From contig JANYEP010000206.1 in the NCBI GenBank assembly GCA_025363075.1, positions 1 to 32,167 on the forward strand: DNA of 32,167 nucleotides. The letters are read 5' to 3'. The number at the start of each line of letters is the position of its first letter. The stretch's first letter is position 1. The notes under the pieces were generated by a model. The model had not been told where the DNA came from. It did not search any database and saw only the letters and a list, made by a program, of their open reading frames with translations. Below are positions 7,578 to 16,503 of the stretch, in pieces. A program made the position numbers and the translations under genes. The stretch comes from Chitinophagaceae bacterium. GTDB taxonomy: Bacteria > Bacteroidota > Bacteroidia > Chitinophagales > Chitinophagaceae.

Positions 7578-8195
7578 ATGAAGAATTTATTTATTGCACT
7601 TGAAGGAATTGATGGCAGCGGAAAGAGTACACAAGTAAAATTATTAACAAAAAAATTGCAATCAATAGGGCATAAAGTTTATGCAACATTTGAACCAACA
7701 GACAGCCCAATTGGTAAAATGATAAGAGAAATTTTTAGTGGTAAAATGGAAGCAGACCACAAGGTAATAGCTGGCTTATTTGTTGCTGATAGATTGGATC
7801 ATTTACTCAACAAAACAAATGGTATTTTAAAAATGCTGGATGATGGTTATACTGTAATTACAGACAGATATTATTTTTCTTCTTATGCCTACCATAGCCC
7901 ATATATGTCGATGGACTGGGTAATTGAAGCCAATAGATTGAGTGCAGAACTACTTCGCCCAGACTTGAATATTTACATAGATATTTCTGCCGAAGAAAGT
8001 ATGAAAAGAATTGCTAAAGGAAGAGCTTCAACAGAACTTTATGAAACGTTGGATAATTTAAAAAACGTTAGAAGCCTTTATTTGCAAGCATTTGAGAAGT
8101 TGAAAAGTATTGAAAAAGTAAAAATTGTTAATGGAGAAAGAACAGAAGAAATTATTTCAGAAGATATTTGGCAACACATTCAAGCAATTATTTAA
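7578..8195 (+). CDS. tmk: Thymidylate kinase
   Basis: A 205-residue dTMP kinase, converting dTMP to dTDP with ATP for DNA synthesis. It has the P-loop GIDGSGKS (10-17), the DR(Y) motif in TDRYYFSSYAY, and a lid segment IAKGRASTELYE. I chose the second of two adjacent ATGs because it gives the standard N-terminus MKNLFIALEGIDG; an upstream in-frame ATG at 7530 would add 16 unconserved residues and precede the predicted transcription start. The next gene follows after 26 bp on the same strand, so tmk probably heads a three-gene unit. Confidence 0.95.
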   Translation: MKNLFIALEGIDGSGKSTQVKLLTKKLQSIGHKVYATFEPTDSPIGKMIREIFSGKMEADHKVIAGLFVADRLDHLLNKTNGILKMLDDGYTVITDRYYFSSYAYHSPYMSMDWVIEANRLSAELLRPDLNIYIDISAEESMKRIAKGRASTELYETLDNLKNVRSLYLQAFEKLKSIEKVKIVNGERTEEIISEDIWQHIQAII

Positions 8196-8221
8196 AACAT
8201 CAATTTTATATAGAATAGATT

Positions 8222-9148
8222 ATGGGACAGAGAGATTATTTTGATAAAAAACCAACGCTTGGACAAAACAACAATGCACTTGTTACTTTGTTTGGAGCTA
8301 ATGCTTTCATATTTCTTACACTTGTTTTTTTAAAGATAGTTTATTCATTAGATTATGGTTCTGCTGCTGAACCAATGTTTCAACAAAGAATTTTATATTG
8401 GTTTACACTATCACCACAAACACACCAATTGTTAGAAAAACCCTGGACAATATTGGTGTATATGTTTTCGCACTACAGCATTATTGGGTTTATAAGTAAT
8501 ATGCTATGGTTGTGGGCTTTTGGCTATGTGCTGCAAGATTTGGTAGGTAATAAAAAACTCATTCCAATTTATTTGTATGGTGGTTTTGTTGGTGGAGTAT
8601 TTTTTCTTTTATCTGCTAATTATATTCCCTTTATTCACGAAAAAATTAGTGGCAATTATTTATTAGAAGGGTGTAACGCTTCTATTGTTGCTGTTGCCAT
8701 AGCCACAACAACATTGTCGCCAAAATATAAAATGTTTCAACATATTGGCGAAGGATTTTCGTTGTGGATATTAACTTTAATTTTTATTGCTGTTGATATT
8801 TCTTTTGTGGCGTTTAGTAGCTTAGCCATTGCTATTGCTCACTTTGCAGCTGCGGTTGTTGGTTTTGTTTTTATTAAACAATTGCAAAATGGAAAAGACT
8901 GGAGTGCCTGGATGAACAATTTTGTATATTGGATTGATGATTTATTTAACCCCAATAAAAAGCATAAAAGAATAAAACAAGCAGATAGGGTTTTCTATAA
9001 AACCAATGAACCTATTTTTAGTAAAACAGCCAACGTAACAGAAAAACGAATTGATGAAATTTTGGACAAAATAAGCAAACAAGGCTACGAGAGACTTTCA
9101 AAAGAAGATAAAGATTTTTTGGAGAGAGCAAGCAAAGAAGCAGAATAA
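8222..9148 (+). CDS. Rhomboid family membrane protein, probably a pseudoprotease
   Basis: A 308-residue polytopic membrane protein. Typical rhomboid features are an N-terminal helix, the L1 region with KPWTILVYMFSH, then WLWAFGYVLQDLVGN and a glycine-rich helix YLYGGFVGGVFF. The catalytic histidine helix is present (H207 in AIAHFAAAVVGFVF). The usual GxSG or GxSA active-site motif, however, reads GCNAS at 150-154, with Asn152 where the catalytic serine should be. The C-terminal cytoplasmic tail ends in RIDEILDKISKQGYERLSKE, a short helical motif (DUF6576-like) common on Bacteroidota rhomboids. A non-proteolytic chaperone or adaptor role, as in iRhoms, is an inference. The stop codon abuts the ATG of the next gene. 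Confidence 0.88.
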   Translation: MGQRDYFDKKPTLGQNNNALVTLFGANAFIFLTLVFLKIVYSLDYGSAAEPMFQQRILYWFTLSPQTHQLLEKPWTILVYMFSHYSIIGFISNMLWLWAFGYVLQDLVGNKKLIPIYLYGGFVGGVFFLLSANYIPFIHEKISGNYLLEGCNASIVAVAIATTTLSPKYKMFQHIGEGFSLWILTLIFIAVDISFVAFSSLAIAIAHFAAAVVGFVFIKQLQNGKDWSAWMNNFVYWIDDLFNPNKKHKRIKQADRVFYKTNEPIFSKTANVTEKRIDEILDKISKQGYERLSKEDKDFLERASKEAE

Positions 9149-10279
9149 ATGAACCAAAAAACCAAGCAAATACTTTTTAAGGGTTTAAATGCAATTGTTG
9201 CCATCAATGTTGTTTTATATCTATTGTCTTGTTTAACTCCTTTTGTAAACCCTGCTCACTTTTTTCCTTTTACTTTCTTGGCTTTGGCTTTTCCATTGTT
9301 GTTGTTGAGTATGATTTTTTGGATGCTTGTTTCTTTTTTTTATAAAAAAAAACAAGCTTTAATCCTGTTTGTTTTTCTCTTGTTGGGGTATAAAAATATT
9401 CATAGCACCTTAGGATTAAATTTTAGCCAGTCAACGTTACAAAGTAAGCAGGGTAATAGTTTCAGGGTATTATCTTGGAATGTAAAAGCGTTTTTATTAC
9501 AAGAAAAAAAAGCCGATACTGCAAATAACCCAATGCGTGAAATGTTGAAATTTATTAAAAGCACAAATGCTGATATTTTCTGTCTTCAGGATTTTGAACA
9601 AACAGAAGGAGAGTCTTATTTCCCATATATTAATTACATAAAAAATTCATTGCATTATCCCAACATTTATTTCTCGATAGATATTGATACATTGATGCCC
9701 AATGGTCGTTGTCGTTATGGTACTCTTATTTTTTCAAAATTTAATATTACAAATTCTGGCAGCATATCCTACACAGGAAATCATTTTAAAGAAAGTTTAG
9801 GCTATGCTGATTTAGAAATTGATAGGAAAACCGTTCGCATTTTTAATACACATTTACGCTCAATGTATATAGGTATGCATAATAAAAAAACGTATGATTT
9901 TAAATACGTAATTGACGATACTAATTTAGTGCTTCACAGTACCACGTTTGAAAAATTAAAACGCTTTGACACAGCACACGTGCAACAGGCAATGCTTATA
10001 AAATCAGTAATGGATACAACAAAAATACCATACATTTTTTGTGCAGATTTGAACTCTGTTTCATCATCGTATGTGTATCATCACATAAGTAAAAATCTCA
10101 CAGATGCCTTTGTAGAAAAGGGTTTTGGTTGGAGTGGAACATATAGTGGTATAGCTCCTTTTTTAAGAATTGACGTGGTATTGATGAGTAAAGAATTACA
10201 ACCAACAAATTACTTTTCGCCTCGTTTAGAATTATCAGATCACTACCCTATTGTTACAGATATTTCTTTTAAAAAGTAG
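9149..10279 (+). CDS. Membrane-anchored endonuclease/exonuclease/phosphatase family protein
   Basis: A 376-residue protein with three N-terminal hydrophobic segments (about 10-100) and a C-terminal EEP domain. EEP motifs: RVLSWNVKAF, CLQDFE, FNTHLRSMYI, CADLNS and LSDHYPIVTDI with the catalytic histidine. The metal-binding glutamate of the usual LQE motif is replaced by aspartate (LQD), and the usual GDFN reads ADLN, keeping the essential Asp and Asn. The domain probably faces the periplasm and cleaves a phosphodiester or phosphomonoester; the substrate is unknown. Its ATG directly follows the rhomboid stop with no gap, implying translational coupling. It ends flush against the convergent outer-membrane protein gene. 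Confidence 0.85.
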   Translation: MNQKTKQILFKGLNAIVAINVVLYLLSCLTPFVNPAHFFPFTFLALAFPLLLLSMIFWMLVSFFYKKKQALILFVFLLLGYKNIHSTLGLNFSQSTLQSKQGNSFRVLSWNVKAFLLQEKKADTANNPMREMLKFIKSTNADIFCLQDFEQTEGESYFPYINYIKNSLHYPNIYFSIDIDTLMPNGRCRYGTLIFSKFNITNSGSISYTGNHFKESLGYADLEIDRKTVRIFNTHLRSMYIGMHNKKTYDFKYVIDDTNLVLHSTTFEKLKRFDTAHVQQAMLIKSVMDTTKIPYIFCADLNSVSSSYVYHHISKNLTDAFVEKGFGWSGTYSGIAPFLRIDVVLMSKELQPTNYFSPRLELSDHYPIVTDISFKK

Positions 10280-11662
10280 TTATCTTTCAAAGTACAAACT
10301 GTTACCACCAAGTTGGTTGAAACTAAATTCAATCTTGAAAACAATGTCATAAATTGTTGCAATGTCTAAGCCAATACCATAAGTATAAAGCAGTTTATTG
10401 TTGAGCTTATTGTAGTTCACATAAGGGTTTTGTACATAACCAACATTAGCGAAAATCTTGCCATAAAACTTAAATGGAATTTTGTTGTAAGTATCACCTT
10501 TTACAGGGAGATTCAAATTTTTGTTAAACAAATTTGTACCAACAGTTAATTTGTTTAACACACCAGCCATTCCATCTACAACATAATATTCTAAACCCTG
10601 CACTTGAAAACTTCCATAGCCCAATAAGTTTTGATTTATAAAATTGGGATTATAAGGAAACTTAATGGTAGCAATAGTTTCATTGCGAATGAATGATTTT
10701 TTTGAAATAGGTCTTGCAAATAAAACTGCTCCTGTTATTTGCGTAAGGTTGGACTCTTTATCCCAGCCACGTTCATACAAGCTAATGCTTCCTATGAATC
10801 CTTTTGTTGGATAAGCATTATAGTTGGTGTTGAAATATTGAAGGCTATAAGAAAAATCAAGATAGTTAAGTGATGTAATGCTATTGCCATAATAGTTTGG
10901 GTTAACAATAGCAACAGAATCATTTACTTTTTCAGCAGTGTAACCCAACCTAAACGTGTGTCTAAAGTGTTTGTTGGGTCGCATTGTAAAGGCAGCATCA
11001 ATTTTTGTGTAGGTTTTTGCATCGCCATTTTGCAGTTTAAAAAACTGTTGCTTGTTACTCGAGTCTGTTTGGTAATTTACTTCTTTTTGTTTCGATTGAG
11101 TAATACCAATACTAAATCCATTGGTTAGTTTTTTATTGACAAATGGACGATTGTAGTTTAATATCATTTGCCTGTTGTACCCAAAAATTAACCAAGCATT
11201 TAATCTATCATTATTACCTGAAAAATTGTTGTGGTAAAACTTTAAACCATAATTAACCCTATTCAAATCGCCGTGCTGATTAACCAACCAATCGTTAAAG
11301 TTTCTATCAACCAATTTAAAATATGGCAATGGAAAAATATACCAACGCTCTTTAAGCAATACAATAATTGCAACCTTGTTGCTATCTTGTTTTGCTACGT
11401 TAACAGTTACCTCAACAAACAAGGTTGTATTAAAAATAAACTCTCTACTTTGTTTTACTTTTTTTGCAAGCTCATCTACAGCAACAGTATCGCCTTTTTT
11501 CAAAAACATTTCCCTAAGAACAATATTTGTCTTTGTTTTTTTATTGCCAGAAATAATAATATCACCAATAATTATATGTGCTTTTTGCTGCGATAATGAA
11601 TCGCTTTGTGCAAATACATTCACGCTCAATAAAACCAAAATAACCAATAGGAGAAACTTCAT
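10280..11662 (-). CDS. Outer-membrane protein with POTRA domain and BamA/TamA-like barrel
   Basis: A 460-residue exported protein. Signal peptide MKFLLLVILVLLSVNVFAQ is followed by a single POTRA-like domain at about 30-115 (IGDIIISGNKKTKTNIVLRE...KKGD, ending VAIIVLLKERWYIFP). The remaining roughly 340 residues are alternating beta strands, consistent with an Omp85-type barrel. Related proteins insert or translocate substrates at the outer membrane, but this one has one POTRA domain, not the five of BamA, so it is not the core assembly factor. The C-terminus is LYFER, not the usual terminal aromatic. It lies 71 bp after serA on the same strand and ends exactly where the convergent EEP gene ends. 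Confidence 0.83.
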   Translation of the reverse strand: MKFLLLVILVLLSVNVFAQSDSLSQQKAHIIIGDIIISGNKKTKTNIVLREMFLKKGDTVAVDELAKKVKQSREFIFNTTLFVEVTVNVAKQDSNKVAIIVLLKERWYIFPLPYFKLVDRNFNDWLVNQHGDLNRVNYGLKFYHNNFSGNNDRLNAWLIFGYNRQMILNYNRPFVNKKLTNGFSIGITQSKQKEVNYQTDSSNKQQFFKLQNGDAKTYTKIDAAFTMRPNKHFRHTFRLGYTAEKVNDSVAIVNPNYYGNSITSLNYLDFSYSLQYFNTNYNAYPTKGFIGSISLYERGWDKESNLTQITGAVLFARPISKKSFIRNETIATIKFPYNPNFINQNLLGYGSFQVQGLEYYVVDGMAGVLNKLTVGTNLFNKNLNLPVKGDTYNKIPFKFYGKIFANVGYVQNPYVNYNKLNNKLLYTYGIGLDIATIYDIVFKIEFSFNQLGGNSLYFER

Positions 11663-11733
11663 TAATCTTAATATAATATTTTGAATATGGCGAATGTATG
11701 TTTTTTGAAGCCAATGTTTATAAGCCTTACAGC

Positions 11734-12966
11734 CTAATATAACATTCTTACTTTAATTGTTTCTTTTACTTGTTTAATCAGTTCAATTGCTTTTGTAGAA
11801 AGTTTTTTATCTACATCTAAAATCACATAGCCAATTAAATCATTTGTAGTAAGGTATTGCCCAAGAATATTGATTTTATTTGCCGAAAGTGTTGTATTAA
11901 TTGCACTTAATACCCCAGGAACATTATTATGAATATGTAAAATTCTGTGAGCATTTGCAACAGGTGGCAAACCAATTGCTGGCACAGTGTGTGAGCCATT
12001 TGTAATGCCTTTTTCAAGGTAGTTAAACAATTTATTGCTTACATCTTCGCCAATATTTTCTTGTGCTTCTTCTGTGCTGCCACCAATATGTGGCGTTAAA
12101 ATTACATTCGATAATCCTTGTAATGGCGTTGTAAAACTATCACCATTTTTTTCGGGTTCCCAAGGAAAAACATCTAAAGCAGCACCACTAATATGACCTT
12201 CTTTTAATGCAATAGCCAAAGCCTCTAAGTCAACAACAGTGCCTCTTGCATAGTTTATTAAGATACTTCCTTTTTTAAAATGTTTCAACATCGATTTGTT
12301 GATGATATTATCTGTTGATTCATTTTCTGGAATATGCAATGTAATAATATCAGCCTTACTTACAACCTGTTTAATATTGCTTGCACTATTTGCATTTCCT
12401 AATGGAAGTTTTGTTTCAACATCATAAAACAAAACCTTCATTCCAAGGCTTTCAGCCATTACACTTATTTGCGAGCCAATGTTGCCATAGCCAATGATAC
12501 CAAGGGTTTTGCCACGCAATTCAAAACTTCCTTTAGCCTCTTTAAGCCACAAGCCTTGGTGTGCAGCATTTGTTTTATCAATAATTCTTCTTATTAAAAT
12601 AATAGATAAACCAATCACCAATTCTGCCACACTTCTTGTGTTACTGTAAGGAGCGTTAAACACAACAACACCTTGTTTCGTAGCAGCCTTTAAATCTACC
12701 TGATTAACACCAATACAAAAGCAACCTATTGCTTGTAGCTTGGGTGCTGCTGCCAATATTTTTTTGGTAATTTGTGTTTTAGAACGAATGCCCAAAAGAT
12801 GCACCTCTTTCAATTCTTTTATCAGCTCATCTTCACTTAATGCACCATTAAGTTTGCGAACATTAGTGTAGCCATTTTGCTTAAAATGATTAACTGCTTT
12901 GTCGCTGATGTTTTCTAAAAAAAGAATATTTATTTTTTCTTTGGGATAACTTGTGTTGCTGCTCAT
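11734..12966 (-). CDS. serA: D-3-phosphoglycerate dehydrogenase with ACT domain
   Basis: A 410-residue enzyme, the same length as E. coli SerA, catalysing the first step of serine synthesis (3-phosphoglycerate to 3-phosphohydroxypyruvate with NAD). The Rossmann motif GYGNIG (159-164) and catalytic residues R241 (YARG), E270 (FPWEPE) and H293 (PHIGGST) are present. A C-terminal ACT domain begins at about 341; the serine-contact residues H346, N348 and N366 (HIHNNVPGV and INILGQ) are conserved, so feedback inhibition by serine is likely. A variant -7 box ends 5 nt before the ATG, supporting this start and a near-leaderless mRNA. Confidence 0.95.
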   Translation of the reverse strand: MSSNTSYPKEKINILFLENISDKAVNHFKQNGYTNVRKLNGALSEDELIKELKEVHLLGIRSKTQITKKILAAAPKLQAIGCFCIGVNQVDLKAATKQGVVVFNAPYSNTRSVAELVIGLSIILIRRIIDKTNAAHQGLWLKEAKGSFELRGKTLGIIGYGNIGSQISVMAESLGMKVLFYDVETKLPLGNANSASNIKQVVSKADIITLHIPENESTDNIINKSMLKHFKKGSILINYARGTVVDLEALAIALKEGHISGAALDVFPWEPEKNGDSFTTPLQGLSNVILTPHIGGSTEEAQENIGEDVSNKLFNYLEKGITNGSHTVPAIGLPPVANAHRILHIHNNVPGVLSAINTTLSANKINILGQYLTTNDLIGYVILDVDKKLSTKAIELIKQVKETIKVRMLY

Positions 12967-12971
12967 AGCTG

Positions 12972-12998
12972 CGAAAGTAAAGATGTAATAAATACCAA
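12972..12998 (-). promoter_or_regulatory. serA promoter: -7 box TACTTTCG, -33 TTG
   Basis: On the minus strand TACTTTCG (12972-12979) is one mismatch from TAnnTTTG and lies 5 nt before the ATG. TTG at 12996-12998, with a 16-nt spacer, may be the -33 element. Confidence 0.45.
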
Positions 12999-12999
12999 G

Positions 13000-13794
13000 C
13001 TATCTTTTGCTAATCATTGACGATAAAGGATAACGTAGATTTTCGTAACCCATCATATCAACTTTAATTGTGCCAACAACAATAGGGCTTTCAATTCTAA
13101 GAGGAATATGGTTAGCGTCGTCACTAACCCATACAGTCATATTTTCACCACCTTCAAAAATGGTTCCTTTAACAAGCAATGGCTTAAATTTTATCGCATT
13201 AAACTTGCCATACTTTGTTTTAATTTTTTCTTTGCCATCGTATTTTATGTAAAGGCTGTAAACCTCATTATCAAGAAACATATTAAATGGGATTTTATCG
13301 CCAGATTTATAGTTGTTGAAGTTGATGTTTCTTGCATAATATATAGAACTCAATACATCTTGCACACAATTTGGAACTTTAAAAACACCTTTAGCTGTTA
13401 CTGCTGTATTTGCTTTTTGGTTGAAAGTTACATTTTCATAAATCTTGTAACCACCCTCATTTGCATCTCTTAAAAATTTATATGGTTGCAATGTTGCTGT
13501 GTCAAAATAAGTTTCATATTTATCTCGCACTTTAAAAATCCAATCATAATTACTATTGCTTGATCCATCTCCAACAACGTGATAAACACTTTTGTTGTTT
13601 AGTTTTTCGAGTGTTGTTGTAAAACTTGCGTTACCAGCATTTACATACAAACCTATGACTGAGTAATAAATGGTGAAATCAATTTTTTCACCATTTTGAA
13701 AAGCTGTGTTTCTTATTCCACAAAAATCATCTCCAGCCGAAAGCCTTGTAAACATTAGCATTGCAGCCAGTGTAAATAAAATATTTTTTCTCAT
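13000..13794 (-). CDS. DUF3108 domain periplasmic protein
   Basis: A 264-residue protein with a signal peptide (MRKNILFTLAAMLMFTRLSA, cleavage near AGD) followed by one beta-rich DUF3108 domain. Family-typical segments are GEKIDFTIYYSVIGLYVNAG near the start, PYKFLRDANEGGYK in the middle, VWVSDDANHIPLRIES and the closing VGTIKVDMMGYE. DUF3108 proteins resemble lipoprotein-carrier folds and are placed in the periplasm or outer membrane, with no established biochemical function. It lies 32 bp after the UPF0104-type gene on the same strand and 33 bp before serA, but serA has its own promoter. Confidence 0.85.
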   Translation of the reverse strand: MRKNILFTLAAMLMFTRLSAGDDFCGIRNTAFQNGEKIDFTIYYSVIGLYVNAGNASFTTTLEKLNNKSVYHVVGDGSSNSNYDWIFKVRDKYETYFDTATLQPYKFLRDANEGGYKIYENVTFNQKANTAVTAKGVFKVPNCVQDVLSSIYYARNINFNNYKSGDKIPFNMFLDNEVYSLYIKYDGKEKIKTKYGKFNAIKFKPLLVKGTIFEGGENMTVWVSDDANHIPLRIESPIVVGTIKVDMMGYENLRYPLSSMISKR

Positions 13795-13826
13795 TTAAAA
13801 TAGTATTCGTTAAAGAATTTGGTTTT

Positions 13827-14816
13827 TTACTGTCGCTTAAAAAGCTTTACACCCAATACAGACAAACTCCCTGCCAATGCTGGAAAAACTCTGTTAATAA
13901 ACCAAATGGCAGTAGCAGTAAATATTATTCCTGCCGTGTTTGGGCTAAGCAAACCTAGCAGTTGAATACTTATTTGTCCTCGTAAACCAAGCTCTGTTAT
14001 TGCAACTGTTGGGACAATTGCGAGGATTAAAAAAATCACACAAATCATTAGTGTTAGTAATACAATATTTGCCTCTACCTGAAAAACCTGAAGCAACAAC
14101 AAATACTGAACAACAAAAACTGCGTACCTAAAAAATGAAAGTAGTAAAACCTTGAATAAATCTTTTGTTGTAAAGTCTTCAACTTTTTGGATGAGGAAAG
14201 CATACTTTTTAATGAACCAAATTTTTTCAACTGCTTTTGTAACCCACGATAAACTAAAATAAACAAGCATTAATAAAATGGTACAAGTAACCAGCACAAA
14301 CATTAATCCATAGTACCAAAAAGAGGTTAAACCACCATCGCCCAAGCCTTTTTCTGCAAATAAAACCCTTGAAAAAAACAATGCAATAGCACCCATTACA
14401 AACGTTACTATCACTTGGCTCATACTTCCAACCATTGTTAAAGAAACAGAACGAAGCCTGTTACCCTCATCCAAAAACATTACCCTGCCTACATATTCAC
14501 CCAAGTTATTAATGGTGTTCAATGCAAATGCCTGCCCACTAAACACAGCACGAAAAGCTTTTAAAAATTTAATTTTTTGAACGCTTTTAATCAGCAATTG
14601 CCACTTTTTTGTTTCTATTCCCCAGTTTAAAAACATTAATAAAAACACTAAAAAGCATTGAATCCATTGGGTTGTAGAAAAATGGGTTCTAATATTATTC
14701 CAGGTTTGTTGTAAATCTTTTTGTTGAGTTATTTGTTTATAAATAGAGAAGGAAAACCAAATAAATAATATTGGACCAACAATGTAATTGATAAATATTT
14801 TTAATTGTTTGTTCAA
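13827..14816 (-). CDS. Lysylphosphatidylglycerol synthase TM-region / UPF0104 family membrane protein
   Basis: A 329-residue integral membrane protein with seven to eight hydrophobic segments, resembling the flippase domain of MprF and the UPF0104 family, which act in lipid or polyprenol-lipid movement. Characteristic segments are FRAVFSGQAFALNTINNLGEYVGR near one third and AITELGLRGQISIQLLG in the last third. There is no in-frame ATG near the N-terminus. I choose the TTG at 14816, giving MNKQLKIFINYIVGP; a TTG at 14837 lies 1 nt after an exact -7 box and would be at or before the transcription start. No catalytic LPG synthase domain is attached, so aminoacyl transfer is not expected. Confidence 0.82.
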   Translation of the reverse strand: MNKQLKIFINYIVGPILFIWFSFSIYKQITQQKDLQQTWNNIRTHFSTTQWIQCFLVFLLMFLNWGIETKKWQLLIKSVQKIKFLKAFRAVFSGQAFALNTINNLGEYVGRVMFLDEGNRLRSVSLTMVGSMSQVIVTFVMGAIALFFSRVLFAEKGLGDGGLTSFWYYGLMFVLVTCTILLMLVYFSLSWVTKAVEKIWFIKKYAFLIQKVEDFTTKDLFKVLLLSFFRYAVFVVQYLLLLQVFQVEANIVLLTLMICVIFLILAIVPTVAITELGLRGQISIQLLGLLSPNTAGIIFTATAIWFINRVFPALAGSLSVLGVKLFKRQ

Positions 14817-14838
14817 ACTATAGTGTTGTTTTACCAAT

Positions 14839-14846
14839 CAAAAATA
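14839..14846 (-). promoter_or_regulatory. -7 box TATTTTTG for the UPF0104-type gene
   Basis: Exact TAnnTTTG on the minus strand. It lies 22 nt before the TTG start at 14816 and decides the start, since the other TTG at 14837 is only 1 nt downstream of it. Confidence 0.5.
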
Positions 14847-14906
14847 GATGTTGATATGTAAAGTTTTAAAAGAGAAATGTTAAATCGTTGAAATAGTAAA
14901 CTTACT

Positions 14907-16184
14907 TTATTCAATAGTTACTAAGTAGTAATTCTTTTTACCTTTTTGCACCAATAAATATTTGTTGTGTAAAAGCAATGAGGAGTCAACTAACATTTGT
15001 AGTTCTTCTACTTTTTTTCTGTTAATCATTACGCCACCATTTTGAATCATTTTTTTTGCTTCGCCCTTACTTGGAAAAATATTAGTGTCTGCTAAAAAAG
15101 AAACAATATCTATTTCATCATTCATTTTTTTGGCTTCATAAGAAATTTTTACAATGCCTTCCATAGCTTCTAAATCGTCTATAGTAAGGCTTTCAGCAGG
15201 TGCTGACTGATTTGCAAAAAGTTTTTGTGTAGTTTCAATCGCATTATTTAATTCGTCTTTGCCGTGAACAAATTGTGTTACTTCTTCAGCTAACCTTTTT
15301 TGCAAATGCCTTTTACTTGCATCTTGTTTATGTGTTTCTATAATGCCAAAAACTTCGTCTTTGGGTAGCAATGTAAAAATCTTAATCCATTTTTCTGCAT
15401 CATCATCACTGCTATTTAACCAAAATTGATAGAATTGATAAGGCGTTGTTTTTGTTGCATCCAACCACACATTTCCTTTTTCTGTTTTGCCAAATTTTCC
15501 TCCATCTGCTTTTGTAATTAGTGGACAAGTAAATGCAAATGCCTCGCCACTACTTTTTCTTCTGATAAGTTCAGTGCCTGTAACAATATTTCCCCACTGA
15601 TCGCTACCACCCATTTGTAGTTTACAGTTTTTATTTTCATATAACCAATAAAAATCATAACCCTGAACAAGTTGGTAAGTAAACTCTGTGAAACTCATAC
15701 CAGTCTCGCCTTCCAGCCTTTTCTTCACACTGTCTTTACTCATCATATAGTTAACAGTAATATGTTTTCCAACATCACGAATGAAATTTAGAAAACTAAA
15801 ATTTTTAAACCAATCATAGTTGTTTACAATTTCAGCAGCATTGGGTTTTGATTTATCAAAATCTAAAAATTTTTCAAGCTGTTTTTGAACGCCTTCAACA
15901 TTATGATTCAATACCTCCTCACTCAATAAATTTCTTTCTTCACTTTTGCCACTTGGGTCACCAACCATACCTGTTGCACCACCTACAAGTGCATAAGGTT
16001 TATGTCCTGCTTTTTGCAAATGAACCAGTAACAAAATAGGCACTAAACTACCTATGTGTAAACTATCAGCAGTAGGGTCAAAACCAATGTAGGCACTCGT
16101 TAACTCTTTGTTTAATTGTTCTTCTGTGCCAGGCATAATATCCTGTATCATTCCTCTCCATTGTAGCTCTTCTATTAAATTCAT
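14907..16184 (-). CDS. tyrS: Tyrosyl-tRNA synthetase
   Basis: A 425-residue class Ic aminoacyl-tRNA synthetase charging tRNA-Tyr. The HIGH motif reads HIGS (43-46) and the KMSKS loop reads KFGKTE (230-235), both usual for bacterial TyrRS. The tyrosine pocket block GGSDQWGNI is at 192-200. A C-terminal S4 RNA-binding domain (about 355-420) begins around the FPSKGEAKKMIQNGGVMINR segment. Length matches the family. A one-mismatch -7 box (CATCTTTG, 16226-16233 minus) may drive it. The downstream UPF0104-type gene has its own promoter. Confidence 0.97.
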   Translation of the reverse strand: MNLIEELQWRGMIQDIMPGTEEQLNKELTSAYIGFDPTADSLHIGSLVPILLLVHLQKAGHKPYALVGGATGMVGDPSGKSEERNLLSEEVLNHNVEGVQKQLEKFLDFDKSKPNAAEIVNNYDWFKNFSFLNFIRDVGKHITVNYMMSKDSVKKRLEGETGMSFTEFTYQLVQGYDFYWLYENKNCKLQMGGSDQWGNIVTGTELIRRKSSGEAFAFTCPLITKADGGKFGKTEKGNVWLDATKTTPYQFYQFWLNSSDDDAEKWIKIFTLLPKDEVFGIIETHKQDASKRHLQKRLAEEVTQFVHGKDELNNAIETTQKLFANQSAPAESLTIDDLEAMEGIVKISYEAKKMNDEIDIVSFLADTNIFPSKGEAKKMIQNGGVMINRKKVEELQMLVDSSLLLHNKYLLVQKGKKNYYLVTIE

Positions 16185-16503
16185 TTGAGAAATTTTATAA
16201 AAATATCGTTATAAATATTGAGCTTCAAAGATGCAGAACTCAAATGATATTGATATAAAATTAATTGTAGCAAGTAGGGCTGTTAACAAAAACCTTCTAT
16301 AATATTTTAAGTTGAAAAGGGTGCATAAAATTATTAGTGCTATACTGCAAGTCATTGAGGGTTAGTAGCCTTAACAAAAAAGTTACTATAGCATTTAATT
16401 TTCTGTATAAAAATTTGGGTAAATACACAATAATAAAAAATATTTACTATGCAATCTGCGTGTATTAGTTACGTTATTTATAAACTAATTCTACATTTGC
16501 GAT
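16185..16503. other. 319-bp intergenic region between divergent tyrS and clpS
   Basis: No coding frame is supportable here. It contains the probable tyrS -7 box near its left end and the exact clpS -7 box at its right end. A 7-bp inverted repeat TGCTATA/TATAGCA (16338-16344 and 16387-16393) encloses 42 nt that includes a short TAAC-A6-GTTA hairpin. This could be a small structured RNA or chance; I recognise no RNA family. Confidence 0.5.
16492..16499 (+). promoter_or_regulatory. -7 box TACATTTG for clpS
   Basis: Exact TAnnTTTG, ending 4 nt before the clpS ATG. No convincing -33 TTG is visible. The position implies a leaderless mRNA. The surrounding TTCTACATTTGC also occurs before gldC. Confidence 0.55.

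Noticed and set aside
10280-11662. Identifying the POTRA-barrel protein as BamA
   Set aside because: It has a single POTRA domain and 460 residues, much shorter than BamA with five POTRA domains.
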